43,989 nt of DNA from a virus. Shown here piece after piece: positions 10,001-18,355 of the stretch. The notes under the pieces are model-generated. The model ran no database searches, was not told the DNA's origin, and was given only the letters and a program-made list of their open reading frames with translations. Both the position numbers and the translations under genes were made by a program. Positions within the stretch are counted from its first letter, which is position 1. The number at the start of each line of letters is the position of its first letter. The stretch lies in the IMG/VR virus record IMGVR_UViG_3300036670_000255, positions 1 through 43,989 of that record; one strand, written 5' to 3'.

Positions 10001-10247
10001 ACCAAACGACAAGATCACACGCGACCAGATCAAGGGTATCATCAGTGGTGCAATTAACGATCTGATCAGCAAGCGTGGTATATACGACTACGTGGTGGTA
10101 TGCGACGAAAGCAATAACACTCCCACACGTATTGCCCGCAATGAACTGTATGTGGACATTGCCATTGAGCCTATGAAGGATGTGGAATTTATTTACATCC
10201 CCATCAGACTGTATAATCCAGGTGCTATTGCCACACTGGGTGGATAA
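7068..10247 (+). CDS. 18: Contractile tail sheath protein (T4 gp18 family), enlarged
   Basis: 1059 residues against 659 in T4. The N-terminus (SPGQLITITDESQYVSGAVG, then a YSTLGVANLVYAIRAD strand) and the C-terminal 350 residues (HIALRTYLHNDNVSFPWFAP, GLVIWGQKTRNPVASALDRV, NELYVDIAIEPMKDVEFIY) are standard sheath. The sheath polymerises around the gp19 tube and contracts on infection. The extra mass lies between about 130 and 700 and contains repeated strands of the type GTYWMDL, GTVWVQY, GKLWYYS and GDLWLDT, each followed by an aromatic/Gly segment; these look like surface-exposed decoration modules inserted in the outer sheath domains. A late promoter and ribosome site precede it; a bidirectional terminator follows. 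Confidence 0.92.
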   Translation: MALVSPGQLITITDESQYVSGAVGTVPLIIIATEQDKLSPAGTTATGTTKANAGKLQAYTSQREWSNAFGYPTFKQSSAGTPLHGDERNEYGAMTGYSTLGVANLVYAIRADINLADLRPTTVRPVGTVANGTYWMDLATTDLGVTEWNATTGEFVKQPVLFVTASTDITTGAVSGYSYPVQSVGDVGSYAAVVSAGGQWNVFRKSSNNSWAPVGSTQWSSDIPTIKGVATAQNILADATESVITINSIQVQLANTSVDRTLSDVVGAINLAAIPGVTARAVNSRLELLATSLATAKQLVIASNVPNTLSRLGITAGAYNIPASVYGNYIQIPSWRSTDTSPRPSGSVYVKTTATGNGANVVVKKFNAGTGTFTTVAAPLYQGMLHATYGLDSSGGGFNIPVGTVWVQYDNDTNNDDVTYKLFSRNKAGATKIVANAVGTTPFQTGNSFNITVGSIGTAAGTTYAVTLTGTSRASFVSAVLAAAIPEVTALVESTGAISLTHRYGGVMYLNNTSGTPTVDAGFVSGVTGITESGSTLILSNFSALTYTYSIAQPTQNPEDGKLWYYSSAAEVDVMINTTSGWQGYQNELSDARGYDLTKTDPKGVIVSAGTPVTQTDNTPLVAGDLWLDTGDLENWPAISRYTGTQWKMIDGTDQVGQGGILYADARWSATGTVDVVNSSIPTITSLLTSDYLDNDAPDYRLYPRGMLMFNMRRSGYNVKKFSKDALGIGQHAWITASGLKDDGSMNAGHQAQRHMVVSAMKGAIDSNTSIREDQFVFNLLVAPGYPELIQNMVALNNDRANTGFVIGDTPMRLLPGAVDLVNWSNNSDNTTGLTTNDPYLAVYYPGAASTNDVQGNPIVVPPSHIALRTYLHNDNVSFPWFAPAGTRRGLVDNASSVGYIDPDTGEYNPIGVNQGLRDVLQQTNINPITNLPGIGLVIWGQKTRNPVASALDRVNVARLVNYIRAILATVGNGFLFEPNDKITRDQIKGIISGAINDLISKRGIYDYVVVCDESNNTPTRIARNELYVDIAIEPMKDVEFIYIPIRLYNPGAIATLGG

Positions 10248-10251
10248 AAAT

Positions 10252-10271
10252 AAAAGGGCGCAAGCCCTTTT
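10252..10271. terminator. Bidirectional terminator between sheath and the minus-strand endonuclease
   Basis: AAAAGGGC-GCAA-GCCCTTTT, an 8-bp stem with a GCAA tetraloop and A/T tails on both sides, between convergent genes. It overlaps the endonuclease stop codon. Confidence 0.85.
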
Positions 10272-11805
10272 ATTTTGAGTTCCATTCCCATTTGCTACTA
10301 CCCGAATCCCAGATCTTGTTATATCCCTGTAGATACCGGTTCTGCGACTCAGATAACAAGGGATCATCCAATTTATTTTTTCTTAGATTAAATCTATGTA
10401 TCCTGCTGGTGGTGTTTTGCGGGATATACCAATAATTTGGAGTTCCACTGGAAGTTTTGGCGAATCCCAGAGTTGAATATATACCACCGACACTCCAGCG
10501 ATTGTCAGAATATGATACAACCTGAGTTGGTGCATGCAATTGTATGAATTTTTTAAATAATCTACTGGCACCACCCACCACTTGAATATTAATTTTGGAA
10601 CAAAATCTATTCAATTCCCATCCAACTATTTTTCTTGACAAATTAGATTTGGAAAAAGTCATCACTGAAATCAATTGATTATCAAAGTAGAGTCCCAGGC
10701 GCTCGTTGCTGCGGCCGCTGCCCATGATATGATTTTGATTGCAAAACTCTGCTGCCTGGCGACTGGTCACCAGCTGGATCACACATTTTCTAGCATATAC
10801 TACTGTTTGAGTTTTTGCCAATAAATTTGTTATTCGACTTTTGACTATATCCTGTGCAGTAGCCCATTCGTCTTCGAAAATTTGTATGAGTCGTATACCA
10901 TGAGTCTGGGCCTGCTGCTGTTTGATAAAATCCTTGGTCTTGGGTTGATTATTGGCCAGCAGCACCTGTTCAGAATGCCAGTACAATCCATTAAATTCCA
11001 GTCCCAGTTTTAGTCTGGGAATGAATATATCAATTTCTTTGCTATGGTATCTGGGACGATATGATTGAATTGCAGTGGGTTCCAATGATTGAACAAACTC
11101 AAACAACTCTGTTTCAGGCTTACTCACTGTGTATGTCCGTGGAAAACAAGTGGGGCACATGGAAGTTTTAAATTTACTGGGCTGAAAATATTGTTTAGTA
11201 AACGAAAACTCAGTACTGCATTTGTTGCACTGTAATTGAAAATTAGCGTCAGTGACTGAGTTGATGAGTGTGAGCCCCAGCTGGTGAATTTTAGCTATTA
11301 TTTCAAAATTTGTTGCAGTGGATTTCTTTAAGTTAGTACTACGGATAGTTTCGCTACTTTTTTGCTTGGACACAGTGGTCTGTGACTTACCACGCATGGG
11401 TGATCCAAAATCATAACCAGCCGCTGTTTTGGTGGCCACTGCTTTTTTAGTACGTGCACGCATGGCTTCAGGATTAGCCGCTGTGTATGCCAGCTGCTGC
11501 GCCCGTAGCACTGCCCGTTGCTCTTCTGTTTTGGCCTGACCGCGACTGAACTCACCGCTTTGATAGCGAGCCTCGCGACGCTGGATTCTCTGGTGCAGTT
11601 TGGCCAGCTGCACTGGGTCTGTCAGTTTGATTCCCTTGTTGTGTGGTACCCTATCAGTGAATTTTTTCAGAGTCTCCTCACTGTACACTGTACCGTGTGC
11701 TGCTCGGTAGTCAGCACCAGATATACCATGGGTTCTCAGATGTTGCCAGGGTATGATTTTGGGAAAAGTTAAGTTGCATATCTTGCAGGTAATTGACATC
11801 GCCAT
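10270..11805 (-). CDS. Vsr-like (EDxHD-type) homing endonuclease with zinc fingers
   Basis: 511 residues. A C2H2 finger opens the protein (C7, C10, H22, H26), followed by basic NUMOD-like helices (KGKSQTT-type repeats, 60-165), a CxxC...CxxC ribbon (C193, C196, C217, C220) and a Vsr/very-short-patch-like nuclease core: KEIDIFIPRLKLGLEFNG (256-273), W276-H277 and LIQIFEDEW (306-314). This layout is known for phage free-standing homing endonucleases that cut conserved genes. It is inserted between gp18 and gp19 on the opposite strand, an exact place where T4-like genomes usually have nothing. Its start has an AAAGGAT ribosome site and a late-type GTAAATAC upstream. It contains many CAGTG/CACTG words like its neighbours, so it is probably an old resident. 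Confidence 0.75.
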   Translation of the reverse strand: MAMSITCKICNLTFPKIIPWQHLRTHGISGADYRAAHGTVYSEETLKKFTDRVPHNKGIKLTDPVQLAKLHQRIQRREARYQSGEFSRGQAKTEEQRAVLRAQQLAYTAANPEAMRARTKKAVATKTAAGYDFGSPMRGKSQTTVSKQKSSETIRSTNLKKSTATNFEIIAKIHQLGLTLINSVTDANFQLQCNKCSTEFSFTKQYFQPSKFKTSMCPTCFPRTYTVSKPETELFEFVQSLEPTAIQSYRPRYHSKEIDIFIPRLKLGLEFNGLYWHSEQVLLANNQPKTKDFIKQQQAQTHGIRLIQIFEDEWATAQDIVKSRITNLLAKTQTVVYARKCVIQLVTSRQAAEFCNQNHIMGSGRSNERLGLYFDNQLISVMTFSKSNLSRKIVGWELNRFCSKINIQVVGGASRLFKKFIQLHAPTQVVSYSDNRWSVGGIYSTLGFAKTSSGTPNYWYIPQNTTSRIHRFNLRKNKLDDPLLSESQNRYLQGYNKIWDSGSSKWEWNSK

Positions 11806-11897
11806 TGATCCTTTATAAAGTATTTACGCATATCAATTGATGGTTAACTACTATTATAATACAACTATATAAGTAGTCAATTTTTAAGTTGGATTGA

Positions 11898-11905
11898 CTA
11901 AATAT
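11898..11905 (+). promoter_or_regulatory. Late promoter variant for gp19
   Basis: CTAAATAT about 28 bases before the tail-tube ATG, with TAGGAGA as ribosome site. One or two mismatches to TATAAATA. Confidence 0.5.
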
Positions 11906-11932
11906 CATTATGCTACCAAATAGGAGAACAAG

Positions 11933-12553
11933 ATGGCAATTTCATCGCTAACCAGATTCACAGTACCACTGGCCACTAATCAGAGTGCCAGTACGCAGGG
12001 CCTATTAATGCCCAAACTAAAATATCGTTTTCGTGCCACTTTTGAAAATTTTGGTGTGAGCAGCGACAAGACCGAGCTGACCAAGCAGGTTGCTGATATC
12101 AAGAGACCCAGTGTTAACTTCAATCCCTTTGTGATTGATGTGTACAACAGCAAGGTGAACCTGGTGGGTAAACCAGAGTGGGAAGCCACCACAGTGAATC
12201 TACGCGATGATGCTGGCGGTAATGTGTCGCGCCTGGTGGGCGAACAGATGCAGAAGCAATTTGACTTTGCTGAGCAGGCCAGCGCCGCGTCAGGCATTGA
12301 CTATAAATTTTTACTCAGATACCAGGTGCTGGACGGCGGCAACGGTGCCAATCAGCCCAACATTCTGGAAGAGTGGGAACTATACGGATGCCTGCTGTCT
12401 TCAGTGGATTATGGTGAATTAAACTATTCATCCAATGGTGAACCAGCTATGATTGCACTGACCATTAAATTTGATAATGCAATTCAGGTACCAGCTGGAT
12501 CTGGAGTGGGCACAGCAGTGGGACGTACCCTGGGTACACTGACCACAGGTTAA
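11933..12553 (+). CDS. 19: Tail tube protein (T4 gp19)
   Basis: 206 residues against 163 in T4. The segments LLMPKLKYRFRATFENFGV (24-42), TKQVADIKRPSVNFNPFVIDVYNSKV and WELYGCLLSSVDYGELNYSSN follow the T4-family tube subunit. It polymerises into the inner tube on which gp18 assembles and through which DNA passes. It directly follows the sheath in order except for the inserted endonuclease gene, as in T4 (18-19). A strong ribosome site (TAGGAGA) precedes the ATG. Confidence 0.9.
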   Translation: MAISSLTRFTVPLATNQSASTQGLLMPKLKYRFRATFENFGVSSDKTELTKQVADIKRPSVNFNPFVIDVYNSKVNLVGKPEWEATTVNLRDDAGGNVSRLVGEQMQKQFDFAEQASAASGIDYKFLLRYQVLDGGNGANQPNILEEWELYGCLLSSVDYGELNYSSNGEPAMIALTIKFDNAIQVPAGSGVGTAVGRTLGTLTTG

Positions 12554-12634
12554 TGCTAGCATAAATAATCAGCTGGGGAGTACAATTCCCCACAACTGGT
12601 TATCCAGACGACTAACAGTATAATAATAGAGTAG

Positions 12635-12652
12635 CCCGCAATTGCGGGTTTT
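12635..12652 (+). terminator. Terminator after gp19
   Basis: CCCGC-AATT-GCGGG followed by TTTTC. Small but GC-rich stem. Confidence 0.65.
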
Positions 12653-12660
12653 CTCATGGG

Positions 12661-12668
12661 TATAAATA
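12661..12668 (+). promoter_or_regulatory. Late promoter 4 nt before a start codon
   Basis: Exact TATAAATA; only 4 bases separate it from ATG 12673 and there is no Shine-Dalgarno. With T4 late spacing the transcript would begin at or next to the ATG. Confidence 0.65.
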
Positions 12669-12672
12669 CTTT

Positions 12673-14220
12673 ATGTCAATTAATTCATTTCTTAAAGAGT
12701 TGGGCACTGGCGACACTGTAAAAGACTACACGCATGCCAGTAAACTATTTGTGGGCGACAACTATCGTCTGGCACCCAAGACTGGATGGATATATCATGT
12801 ATACTTTGATTTAGAGGACGGATATTCTGCCAGCCTGGGTCCCAATGGACGCATAGAAGCAGGCATGCTGGTCAAGAGTGTGGATCTTCCAAAATTCAGT
12901 GTGGAAACCAAAACTCACAACAGCTACAACCGCCCCAATGTAGTACAAAATAAAATTAAATATGAACCCTGTAATATGGTGTTTCATGACGATCATGCTG
13001 ACGTGGTGCGTGCCCTGTGGTTTAAATATTATAATCACTACTACCGCGATGCTGATTTGGGGTATGCTGATGGCAACGGTACTCCCAATGCCGGATACGA
13101 TCTGAATACAAAATACAGTGATAGGTCAGTTAACTCCTGGGGATTTACTCCCAAACATAACAGGCGCATGATCAAGAGTATCAGCATATACAGTATGAGT
13201 CAGAAGAGATTTGCACAATATACACTGATAAATCCCGTGATTACTGCCTTTAGACATGGGCAGCACAGCAGTGCCGGAACAGACACCATGCAGCATGAGA
13301 TGACGGTGAGTTATGAGTCAGTGATATATGGTTCAGGCTGGGTTAGCAAGGACACTGTGCGTGGATTTGCTGATATTCATTATGACACCACGCCCAGTAC
13401 ACTGACTCCAGCCAATGGTACCCGTAGTATACTGGGCCCCGGTGGACTGCTCAACACTGCTGATAGCATTGTGACTGACCTGGGCAAGGGCAACATTGTG
13501 GGTAGTGCATTCAGCACTTTCCGTGGATACCAGACACTAAAAAATACAAATCTGGTACAGGCTGCCAAGTCGGAACTAACCCAATTGGGCACGGACTGGC
13601 TGCGTAATGATGGCAATGCACTGAGTAGAATATTTGTCCCTAATCTGGGCAACAGTGTGGCCGGGACTCCAACATATGCATTTAACTATGGTAGGATTGC
13701 TGCTGCTGGAGATACTCGGCTGAACAGCGCCAATCCAGCTACCACCAGCGATCCCAACTCCAGACTGACCAGTCCCAGTTTACTGGGTGGGATCATCAAC
13801 ATAGGACTTGGAGCCCTCAGTGGGGGTCTGGCAGCAATCACCGGGGCAGTTACCAGCAACGGGTCAGGGCAGGGAATCGCCAGCCTCATGGGTAGTGCAG
13901 GTACTGCACTGAGCCAATTTGGTTCTTCCATCAGTGATGCAGCTGGAAGCATTGTTACTGGTGCTGGGTCATTATCCAAGATTATAAACATAGGCACTGA
14001 TGGCACAGTATTGTCCATTGGTGATGCCAGCACAGTGGGCCCTGATCAGGCACGCATAGATAAAATAAGAACAGATTCAGGAACACCGTCTGATGTTACT
14101 CCAGAGTCAGTACCAGCTGCGGCAGCTCAGCTGATTGATCAACAGGCGCAAGCACATGCCGATCAGGTAAATCGCAATGCCGAATACAGCGGCGGCGCAC
14201 AATTTAATTCACAAACATGA
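12673..14220 (+). CDS. 54: gp19-fold baseplate tail-tube initiator (T4 gp54-like)
   Basis: 515 residues. The N-terminal 270 residues have the tube fold pattern seen in marine T4-like phages: KDYTHASKLFVGDNYRLAPK (17-36), LVKSVDLPKFSVETKTHNSYNRPN, DDHADVVRALWFKYYNHYYRD and YTLINPVITAFRHGQHSSAG. The C-terminal half is Gly/Ala/Ser-rich and of low complexity (GALSGGLAAITGAVTSNG), probably flexible. gp54 docks on the baseplate hub and nucleates tube assembly. The gene follows gp19, overlaps the next start (ATGA) and begins immediately after a late promoter. The assignment to gp54 over a second tube-like protein is an inference from fold and length. Confidence 0.6.
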   Translation: MSINSFLKELGTGDTVKDYTHASKLFVGDNYRLAPKTGWIYHVYFDLEDGYSASLGPNGRIEAGMLVKSVDLPKFSVETKTHNSYNRPNVVQNKIKYEPCNMVFHDDHADVVRALWFKYYNHYYRDADLGYADGNGTPNAGYDLNTKYSDRSVNSWGFTPKHNRRMIKSISIYSMSQKRFAQYTLINPVITAFRHGQHSSAGTDTMQHEMTVSYESVIYGSGWVSKDTVRGFADIHYDTTPSTLTPANGTRSILGPGGLLNTADSIVTDLGKGNIVGSAFSTFRGYQTLKNTNLVQAAKSELTQLGTDWLRNDGNALSRIFVPNLGNSVAGTPTYAFNYGRIAAAGDTRLNSANPATTSDPNSRLTSPSLLGGIINIGLGALSGGLAAITGAVTSNGSGQGIASLMGSAGTALSQFGSSISDAAGSIVTGAGSLSKIINIGTDGTVLSIGDASTVGPDQARIDKIRTDSGTPSDVTPESVPAAAAQLIDQQAQAHADQVNRNAEYSGGAQFNSQT

Positions 14221-14606
14221 CCACCACAGCAAACCAAAATTACAATCTGAAGCCTATTGATCTATCAGTCAATGACAACACTGATCCCAATAGGTACTTT
14301 AACAATTATTCTGATGCTAAGGTATCAGTGAGCCCCAATGTGGATGCGGCGGTGCTGGGATATTTTGAGGAAGTCAGTGATAATCCAGAAACTGCCAAGG
14401 CACTGGCCAGTGCAGTGATATACACTGCACAAAGTCAGGGACTGGATGTGATGACCACCTTACAACAGTTCATGGAACTGGACCAGGGTGAACTTAGTGC
14501 CTATTTGGTAATGTTTTTGAATTTACAGCGCAAGGGTACCAGTTATTTGGGAATAAACAATCAGCCCATAACCAACAAATATATTACCAGAGCTATACTA
14601 GCATGA
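14217..14606 (+). CDS. Conserved T4-like virion-cluster protein of unknown function
   Basis: 129 residues starting in an ATGA overlap with the preceding stop. The pattern NYNLKPIDLSVNDNTDPNRYFNNY, AKALASAVIYTAQSQGLD and AYLVMFLNLQRKGTSYLGI is one I recall from marine T4-like phages in the same neighbourhood, where it is annotated hypothetical. It ends in an ATGA overlap with gp4, so the three genes are translationally coupled. Soluble, mostly helical; a small virion or assembly protein is likely but not shown. Confidence 0.75.
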   Translation: MTTTANQNYNLKPIDLSVNDNTDPNRYFNNYSDAKVSVSPNVDAAVLGYFEEVSDNPETAKALASAVIYTAQSQGLDVMTTLQQFMELDQGELSAYLVMFLNLQRKGTSYLGINNQPITNKYITRAILA

Positions 14607-15037
14607 GTAAATATGCTCAGGGGAAATTCCAGATTAAAAATACAGAAAAGTATGTGGGAAATAAAAGTCCCACCTTTCGTAGCTCCTGGGAATTCATGTT
14701 CATGACATTTTGTGATAATAACCCAGCCATACTACAATGGTCCAGTGAGTCCATACATATAAATTATAGAAACCCACTGACTGGGAAAAATACAATCTAT
14801 GTACCAGACTTTCTAATAGTATACGCAGATGCACGCGGCAAACAACATGTGGAACTGATAGAGATCAAGCCCAGCAAGGAGATGTCCATGGAGGCAGCCA
14901 AAAGTATTCGTGACAAGGCAGCTGTGGTGTTGAACATGGCCAAATGGGAAGCTGCCAGAGCGTTTTGCAGAGCACATAACATGGTATTTCGGGTGATCAA
15001 TGAAAAGGACATTTTCCATCAGGGAAAATCCAAATAA
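14603..15037 (+). CDS. 4: Head completion protein (T4 gp4)
   Basis: 144 residues, as in T4 gp4 (150). Diagnostic segments are YAQGKFQIKNTEKYVGNKSP (4-23), FRSSWEFMFMTFCDNNPAI, QWSSESIHINY, PDFLIV, ELIEIKPSKEM and AKWEAARAFCRAHNMVFRV. The PDF...E-I-K pattern (D near 72, E-x-K near 88-90) is a restriction-endonuclease-like active site, in keeping with the family. gp4/gp50 complete the head after packaging so the tail can attach. It overlaps the upstream gene by ATGA and its stop lies within the late-promoter motif of the next gene. Confidence 0.88.
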   Translation: MSKYAQGKFQIKNTEKYVGNKSPTFRSSWEFMFMTFCDNNPAILQWSSESIHINYRNPLTGKNTIYVPDFLIVYADARGKQHVELIEIKPSKEMSMEAAKSIRDKAAVVLNMAKWEAARAFCRAHNMVFRVINEKDIFHQGKSK

Positions 15038-15040
15038 ATA
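15033..15040 (+). promoter_or_regulatory. Late promoter variant 5 nt before a start codon
   Basis: AATAAATA overlapping the gp4 stop, five bases before ATG 15046, no Shine-Dalgarno. Same unusual spacing as at 12661. Confidence 0.55.
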
Positions 15041-15045
15041 TCATT

Positions 15046-15591
15046 ATGACAAAAAAGCTTTCTGAATTATTTGATCTTCCTGACTTCACTGATGATGTGA
15101 CACCTGAACAGGCAGTATATGCAGCACAGCATGCATTACCAGCCACAGATGATATTGATCGTACTCGTGAACTTATCAGTGAGGCCGCAGCGGCCATGGA
15201 CAAGATAGATGCGGCGCTGCCTGGTGTGAAGAACCTGGATTATGGTGACGGTGAGTTGGATGAGCTGGCCGACTTCGCCAAACGACATGCTGATGATCTA
15301 CTGGCACTGGGAATGAATATGGATCCCCGTTTCAGCGGGCCAGTGTTTCAAACAGCCAGTGTGATGATTGGACACGCAATCACCGCCAAAACAGCCAAGT
15401 TGGACAAAAAATTAAAAATGATACAGTTGCAGCTGACCAAGGCAAAGTTAGATCATCAGATTGCCAAGGATAATAAATCCCCAGTGGGTGACTCTGCTAC
15501 TGCAATCACTGGTCAGGCCACTGTGGTTGACCGTAATGAACTGCTACTACAAATCATTGAAATGAATAAAATGAATAAAATGAATAAATAA
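15046..15591 (+). CDS. 16: Probable small terminase subunit (T4 gp16-like)
   Basis: 181 residues (T4 gp16 is 164). The layout matches gp16: an acidic start with LSELFDLPDF, a central helical pair (ADDLLALGMNMDPRFSGPVF, QTASVMIGHAITAKTAKLDK, KLKMIQLQLTKAKLDHQ) predicted to form the oligomerising coiled coil, and a C-terminal ATVVDRNELLLQIIEM resembling T4 ATVFMGSPTELMDEI. gp16 rings recognise DNA and regulate gp17. Here it is 4 kb from gp17 rather than next to it. The gene ends in three tandem ATGAATAAA units giving MNKMNKMNK. Sequence identity is low, so the call rests on layout. Confidence 0.6.
   Translation: MTKKLSELFDLPDFTDDVTPEQAVYAAQHALPATDDIDRTRELISEAAAAMDKIDAALPGVKNLDYGDGELDELADFAKRHADDLLALGMNMDPRFSGPVFQTASVMIGHAITAKTAKLDKKLKMIQLQLTKAKLDHQIAKDNKSPVGDSATAITGQATVVDRNELLLQIIEMNKMNKMNK
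15562..15588 (+). repeat. ATGAATAAA x3 tandem repeat at the 3' end of the gp16-like gene
   Basis: Three perfect 9-base units just before the stop codon, encoding MNK three times; a slippage-prone microsatellite that can change C-terminal length without frameshift. Confidence 0.9.
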
Positions 15592-15609
15592 GACATATAG
15601 GAATAATCA

Positions 15610-16191
15610 ATGAAACCCTTCCAACAGTACATTGCAGAATTAAATAAAAAGTATGACTTCAGGGTCAAAATCTGTGGCGACAACCCAAAAGATCATATGG
15701 CTCGTATCAAGGACGCCATTGACACATATGAGCTGGAAAGTATCAGTGCACTAAAAAGTATGCCAGTGCAGGAACATGGGGATTTCCCCAAATACGGCCC
15801 TTGCGAGTGCTGGACGTTTGAAGTTACAGTGAACTATCCAGTTACCACTGCTCAGTTGCGCCAGGTAATCAGGGAACGCTGTGCCCTGCCACCGGATTGT
15901 ATTTGTGTGTATTATACTCACGAAGACGATTTCAAGCAGGCTGCTGAGAACCTAGGACAGGATCATCAGGGCGCTTATCTGTCAGAACCAGAACTGGTGG
16001 CTGATGCAGACGCACAGCAGCTGGTTGGGCAGGCACGAACTGACAGCTTTCTCAAACAACTGATTTCACTCAAGCATGAATTTGCCGCTCCAGCTACATC
16101 AATGGTTAAGGTATCTGCTCCCAGTAAAGACACGCAGGGTCCAATGACTCAACAAAATAAAATAACTTCCCCCTTTAAAGGTAAAAAATAA
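15610..16191 (+). CDS. Conserved phage protein with capsid-targeting-like N-terminus
   Basis: 193 residues. The start MKPFQQYIAEL closely resembles the T4 capsid targeting sequence (MKTYQEFIAEA-type) that directs internal proteins into the prohead and is cut after Glu by gp21. The body (SMPVQEHGDFPKYGPCECWTF, VNYPVTTAQLRQVIRERCAL, CICVYYTHEDDF) is conserved in marine T4-like phages without assigned function. The C-terminal 60 residues are polar and low complexity. It lies 18 bases after the gp16-like gene and directly before a 720-residue head-cluster protein. A role as prohead core or internal head protein is an inference. Confidence 0.7.
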   Translation: MKPFQQYIAELNKKYDFRVKICGDNPKDHMARIKDAIDTYELESISALKSMPVQEHGDFPKYGPCECWTFEVTVNYPVTTAQLRQVIRERCALPPDCICVYYTHEDDFKQAAENLGQDHQGAYLSEPELVADADAQQLVGQARTDSFLKQLISLKHEFAAPATSMVKVSAPSKDTQGPMTQQNKITSPFKGKK

Positions 16192-16192
16192 A

Positions 16193-18355
16193 ATGGATAA
16201 TAGTTTTCACAACATTCGCAATGCATTTACTGCAATCAACAACAAGCATGCTGAGCAGGATACTGTAAAAAGTAAATCAGCAGCCAAAACCATATACGAA
16301 AATGTAGAGTCACGTGGTAGTATTGTCACAGGAGTCAAAAGAGTGCATCGGCGCCTGAATGAGTTCTACGACTCCTACGCTAAAACCGATGACGGTGATG
16401 AGCAGTCGGGCGAGTTTTATGTGGTTGTCATGAATCCTGAAACTGGTCCATTCATTGGTATGCTCACTGTTGATAATGGTAAATGGCGTGAGGAACAAAT
16501 CAGCGGAAGGGAGCCCTACAAATGGGGCACCAATTATTCAAGCAAATTGACCCCGGAGGATGTGATGTCACGCATGCCTGCGGATTACGGTAATAACTCC
16601 AAGGTGGATGGTCCGTTTGGTACGCAGGATGCTGCTGAGGAATTTATACGGGCAAACGCCGGGAATGATAGTGATACCCCCATGTCCGAAGAACTGGATA
16701 ATTCCAGTGGTAATACTGGCCAGGCAGTGCAAATACACCATTATGGATCTGATGATACAGTGGGATTCACTGTCAACGGTGCAGATGTGTACGACGCGGT
16801 GGTGGATCGTTTTGGTGAGTATATTACTCGCGACGAGAAATCTGGTATCATGTATGTGCCGGAACACATGTGGCCTGAGGTGCGACAGGTTGCACTTAAT
16901 GCAGATGCCAGCGATGACACTGATCTCGACAACGGTTATGACACTGAGCTGGACGAGGTCGCATCCGACACTGCCACTGGACGTATAAACCGTGGCAGCT
17001 ATGGTACCAGCTATGTGGATAATGTCAAGGGCAGCGGCGCCAACCAGGCTGCGCCTGCTAACCAGATTACACGTGGCCGCGGCCGTCCCAAGAAGGCTGG
17101 CTATGATGAGCGACAGGCCAAGATTTCAGCAAACAAAGCAGCAGGCGTGGGCCGTGGGCGTCCTAAAAAGGACAACAAGGTCAGTAACGCTGACGGTTAT
17201 GGCAACAAGCCAGAATGGGCACACTTTGGTGTTCCCAGCAGTGATATCAAATTACCAGCCTGGAAGGGTAAAGTAACCAAGAATCGTCTGAGCGACAAGG
17301 GTACTGAAGCTGAGAGAGTGAACAAGATCAAATCAAACGAAGGCAGCCACGCCAGTGCATTACGTTCACTCAAAGACTACATTGGTGAAGGCATGACACT
17401 GGAAGCCGGACAGCATAATCTGGAATCCATTATCCAGAAGTTCAAGCATGAAGTAAAGAACTTCATGTCCACTGGTGAGCTGGATCAGGATCTGTATCAG
17501 ATGCTACATGAATTTTACATGGACAACGGCGAGATGCCCTATGGTATAGCCAGAGCACGAACTGGTGACCCCTACAAATGGGTATGTGAAAAATTTGGCC
17601 AAGATCTTCCAGCAGTACTTGGCGGCAATACACCAGCCAAGGAAATGGATGAAAGCCCAGTGAACCCTATGGATGTTCCGGCAGTTCAGCGACGCGCAGC
17701 TGGTGCAGCTCCGCTTACAGTGGCACAGGTTACTGGCCCACGATCAGATAGTATGAGCGACCTGCGTAACATGGGCGGGAATAGTGCAAAATTAGCAGCA
17801 CGTAGTAGCTCAGATAGAGAACTGGCCAAGTTACGTGAACTGGCCGGCATGGGATCAACACATGCCATGGAAGGCAGGGATCTGTCTGAAGACATGAGTG
17901 TGTTAGGTTCTGATCAGGAGCAGGATGGGGTTAGCATCAACACCAACTATAACAGCCGTGATGGTAAAAAGTCAGTGAGTATCACTGCTGATGGTGCGGC
18001 TGCTGAGAGCCTGTTGCAGATGCTTAAAATGGCAGGGATGGGACAAAGTCAGTCTGCCGAACGAGCTCAGGGTACAATAATCATGGCTCGCGGCGGATCA
18101 GGTGACGATTCAGACATGGCCTGCATGGGTGATGATGAAGATTATATGGGCGAGGCTGACGAGAACTATGCCAATGAGCCAGCTCCGGTAACCCAGACCA
18201 TGGGTACACAGTTTATGCAGGGCGATGATATGAATCGCCGCAAGCATCAGGACCCACGCACTTCAAATCGTGCAGCCAACCCCATGGCTGAGGATATGGA
18301 TGCCATGGGCCGCAAGCTCATGCAGCAGTACAGCTCAATGAAAATTAAAAAATGA
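16193..18355 (+). CDS. Large acidic/low-complexity protein with two AT-hook motifs
   Basis: 720 residues, mostly disordered and acidic in appearance (DDTDLDNGYDTELDE), with two AT-hook cores: RGRGRPKKAG at about 294-303 and VGRGRPKKDN at about 318-327. AT-hooks bind the minor groove of AT-rich DNA. A segment around 505-610 (LRNMGGNSAKLAARS, LAKLRELAGMGS) is helical, and the end is Met/Gly/Asp-rich (GDDSDMACMGDDEDYMG). It overlaps the next gene by ATGA. I recall long variable proteins in this position in marine T4-like phages but no function. Possible roles are scaffold or DNA-organising internal head protein; neither is shown. Confidence 0.75.
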   Translation: MDNSFHNIRNAFTAINNKHAEQDTVKSKSAAKTIYENVESRGSIVTGVKRVHRRLNEFYDSYAKTDDGDEQSGEFYVVVMNPETGPFIGMLTVDNGKWREEQISGREPYKWGTNYSSKLTPEDVMSRMPADYGNNSKVDGPFGTQDAAEEFIRANAGNDSDTPMSEELDNSSGNTGQAVQIHHYGSDDTVGFTVNGADVYDAVVDRFGEYITRDEKSGIMYVPEHMWPEVRQVALNADASDDTDLDNGYDTELDEVASDTATGRINRGSYGTSYVDNVKGSGANQAAPANQITRGRGRPKKAGYDERQAKISANKAAGVGRGRPKKDNKVSNADGYGNKPEWAHFGVPSSDIKLPAWKGKVTKNRLSDKGTEAERVNKIKSNEGSHASALRSLKDYIGEGMTLEAGQHNLESIIQKFKHEVKNFMSTGELDQDLYQMLHEFYMDNGEMPYGIARARTGDPYKWVCEKFGQDLPAVLGGNTPAKEMDESPVNPMDVPAVQRRAAGAAPLTVAQVTGPRSDSMSDLRNMGGNSAKLAARSSSDRELAKLRELAGMGSTHAMEGRDLSEDMSVLGSDQEQDGVSINTNYNSRDGKKSVSITADGAAAESLLQMLKMAGMGQSQSAERAQGTIIMARGGSGDDSDMACMGDDEDYMGEADENYANEPAPVTQTMGTQFMQGDDMNRRKHQDPRTSNRAANPMAEDMDAMGRKLMQQYSSMKIKK

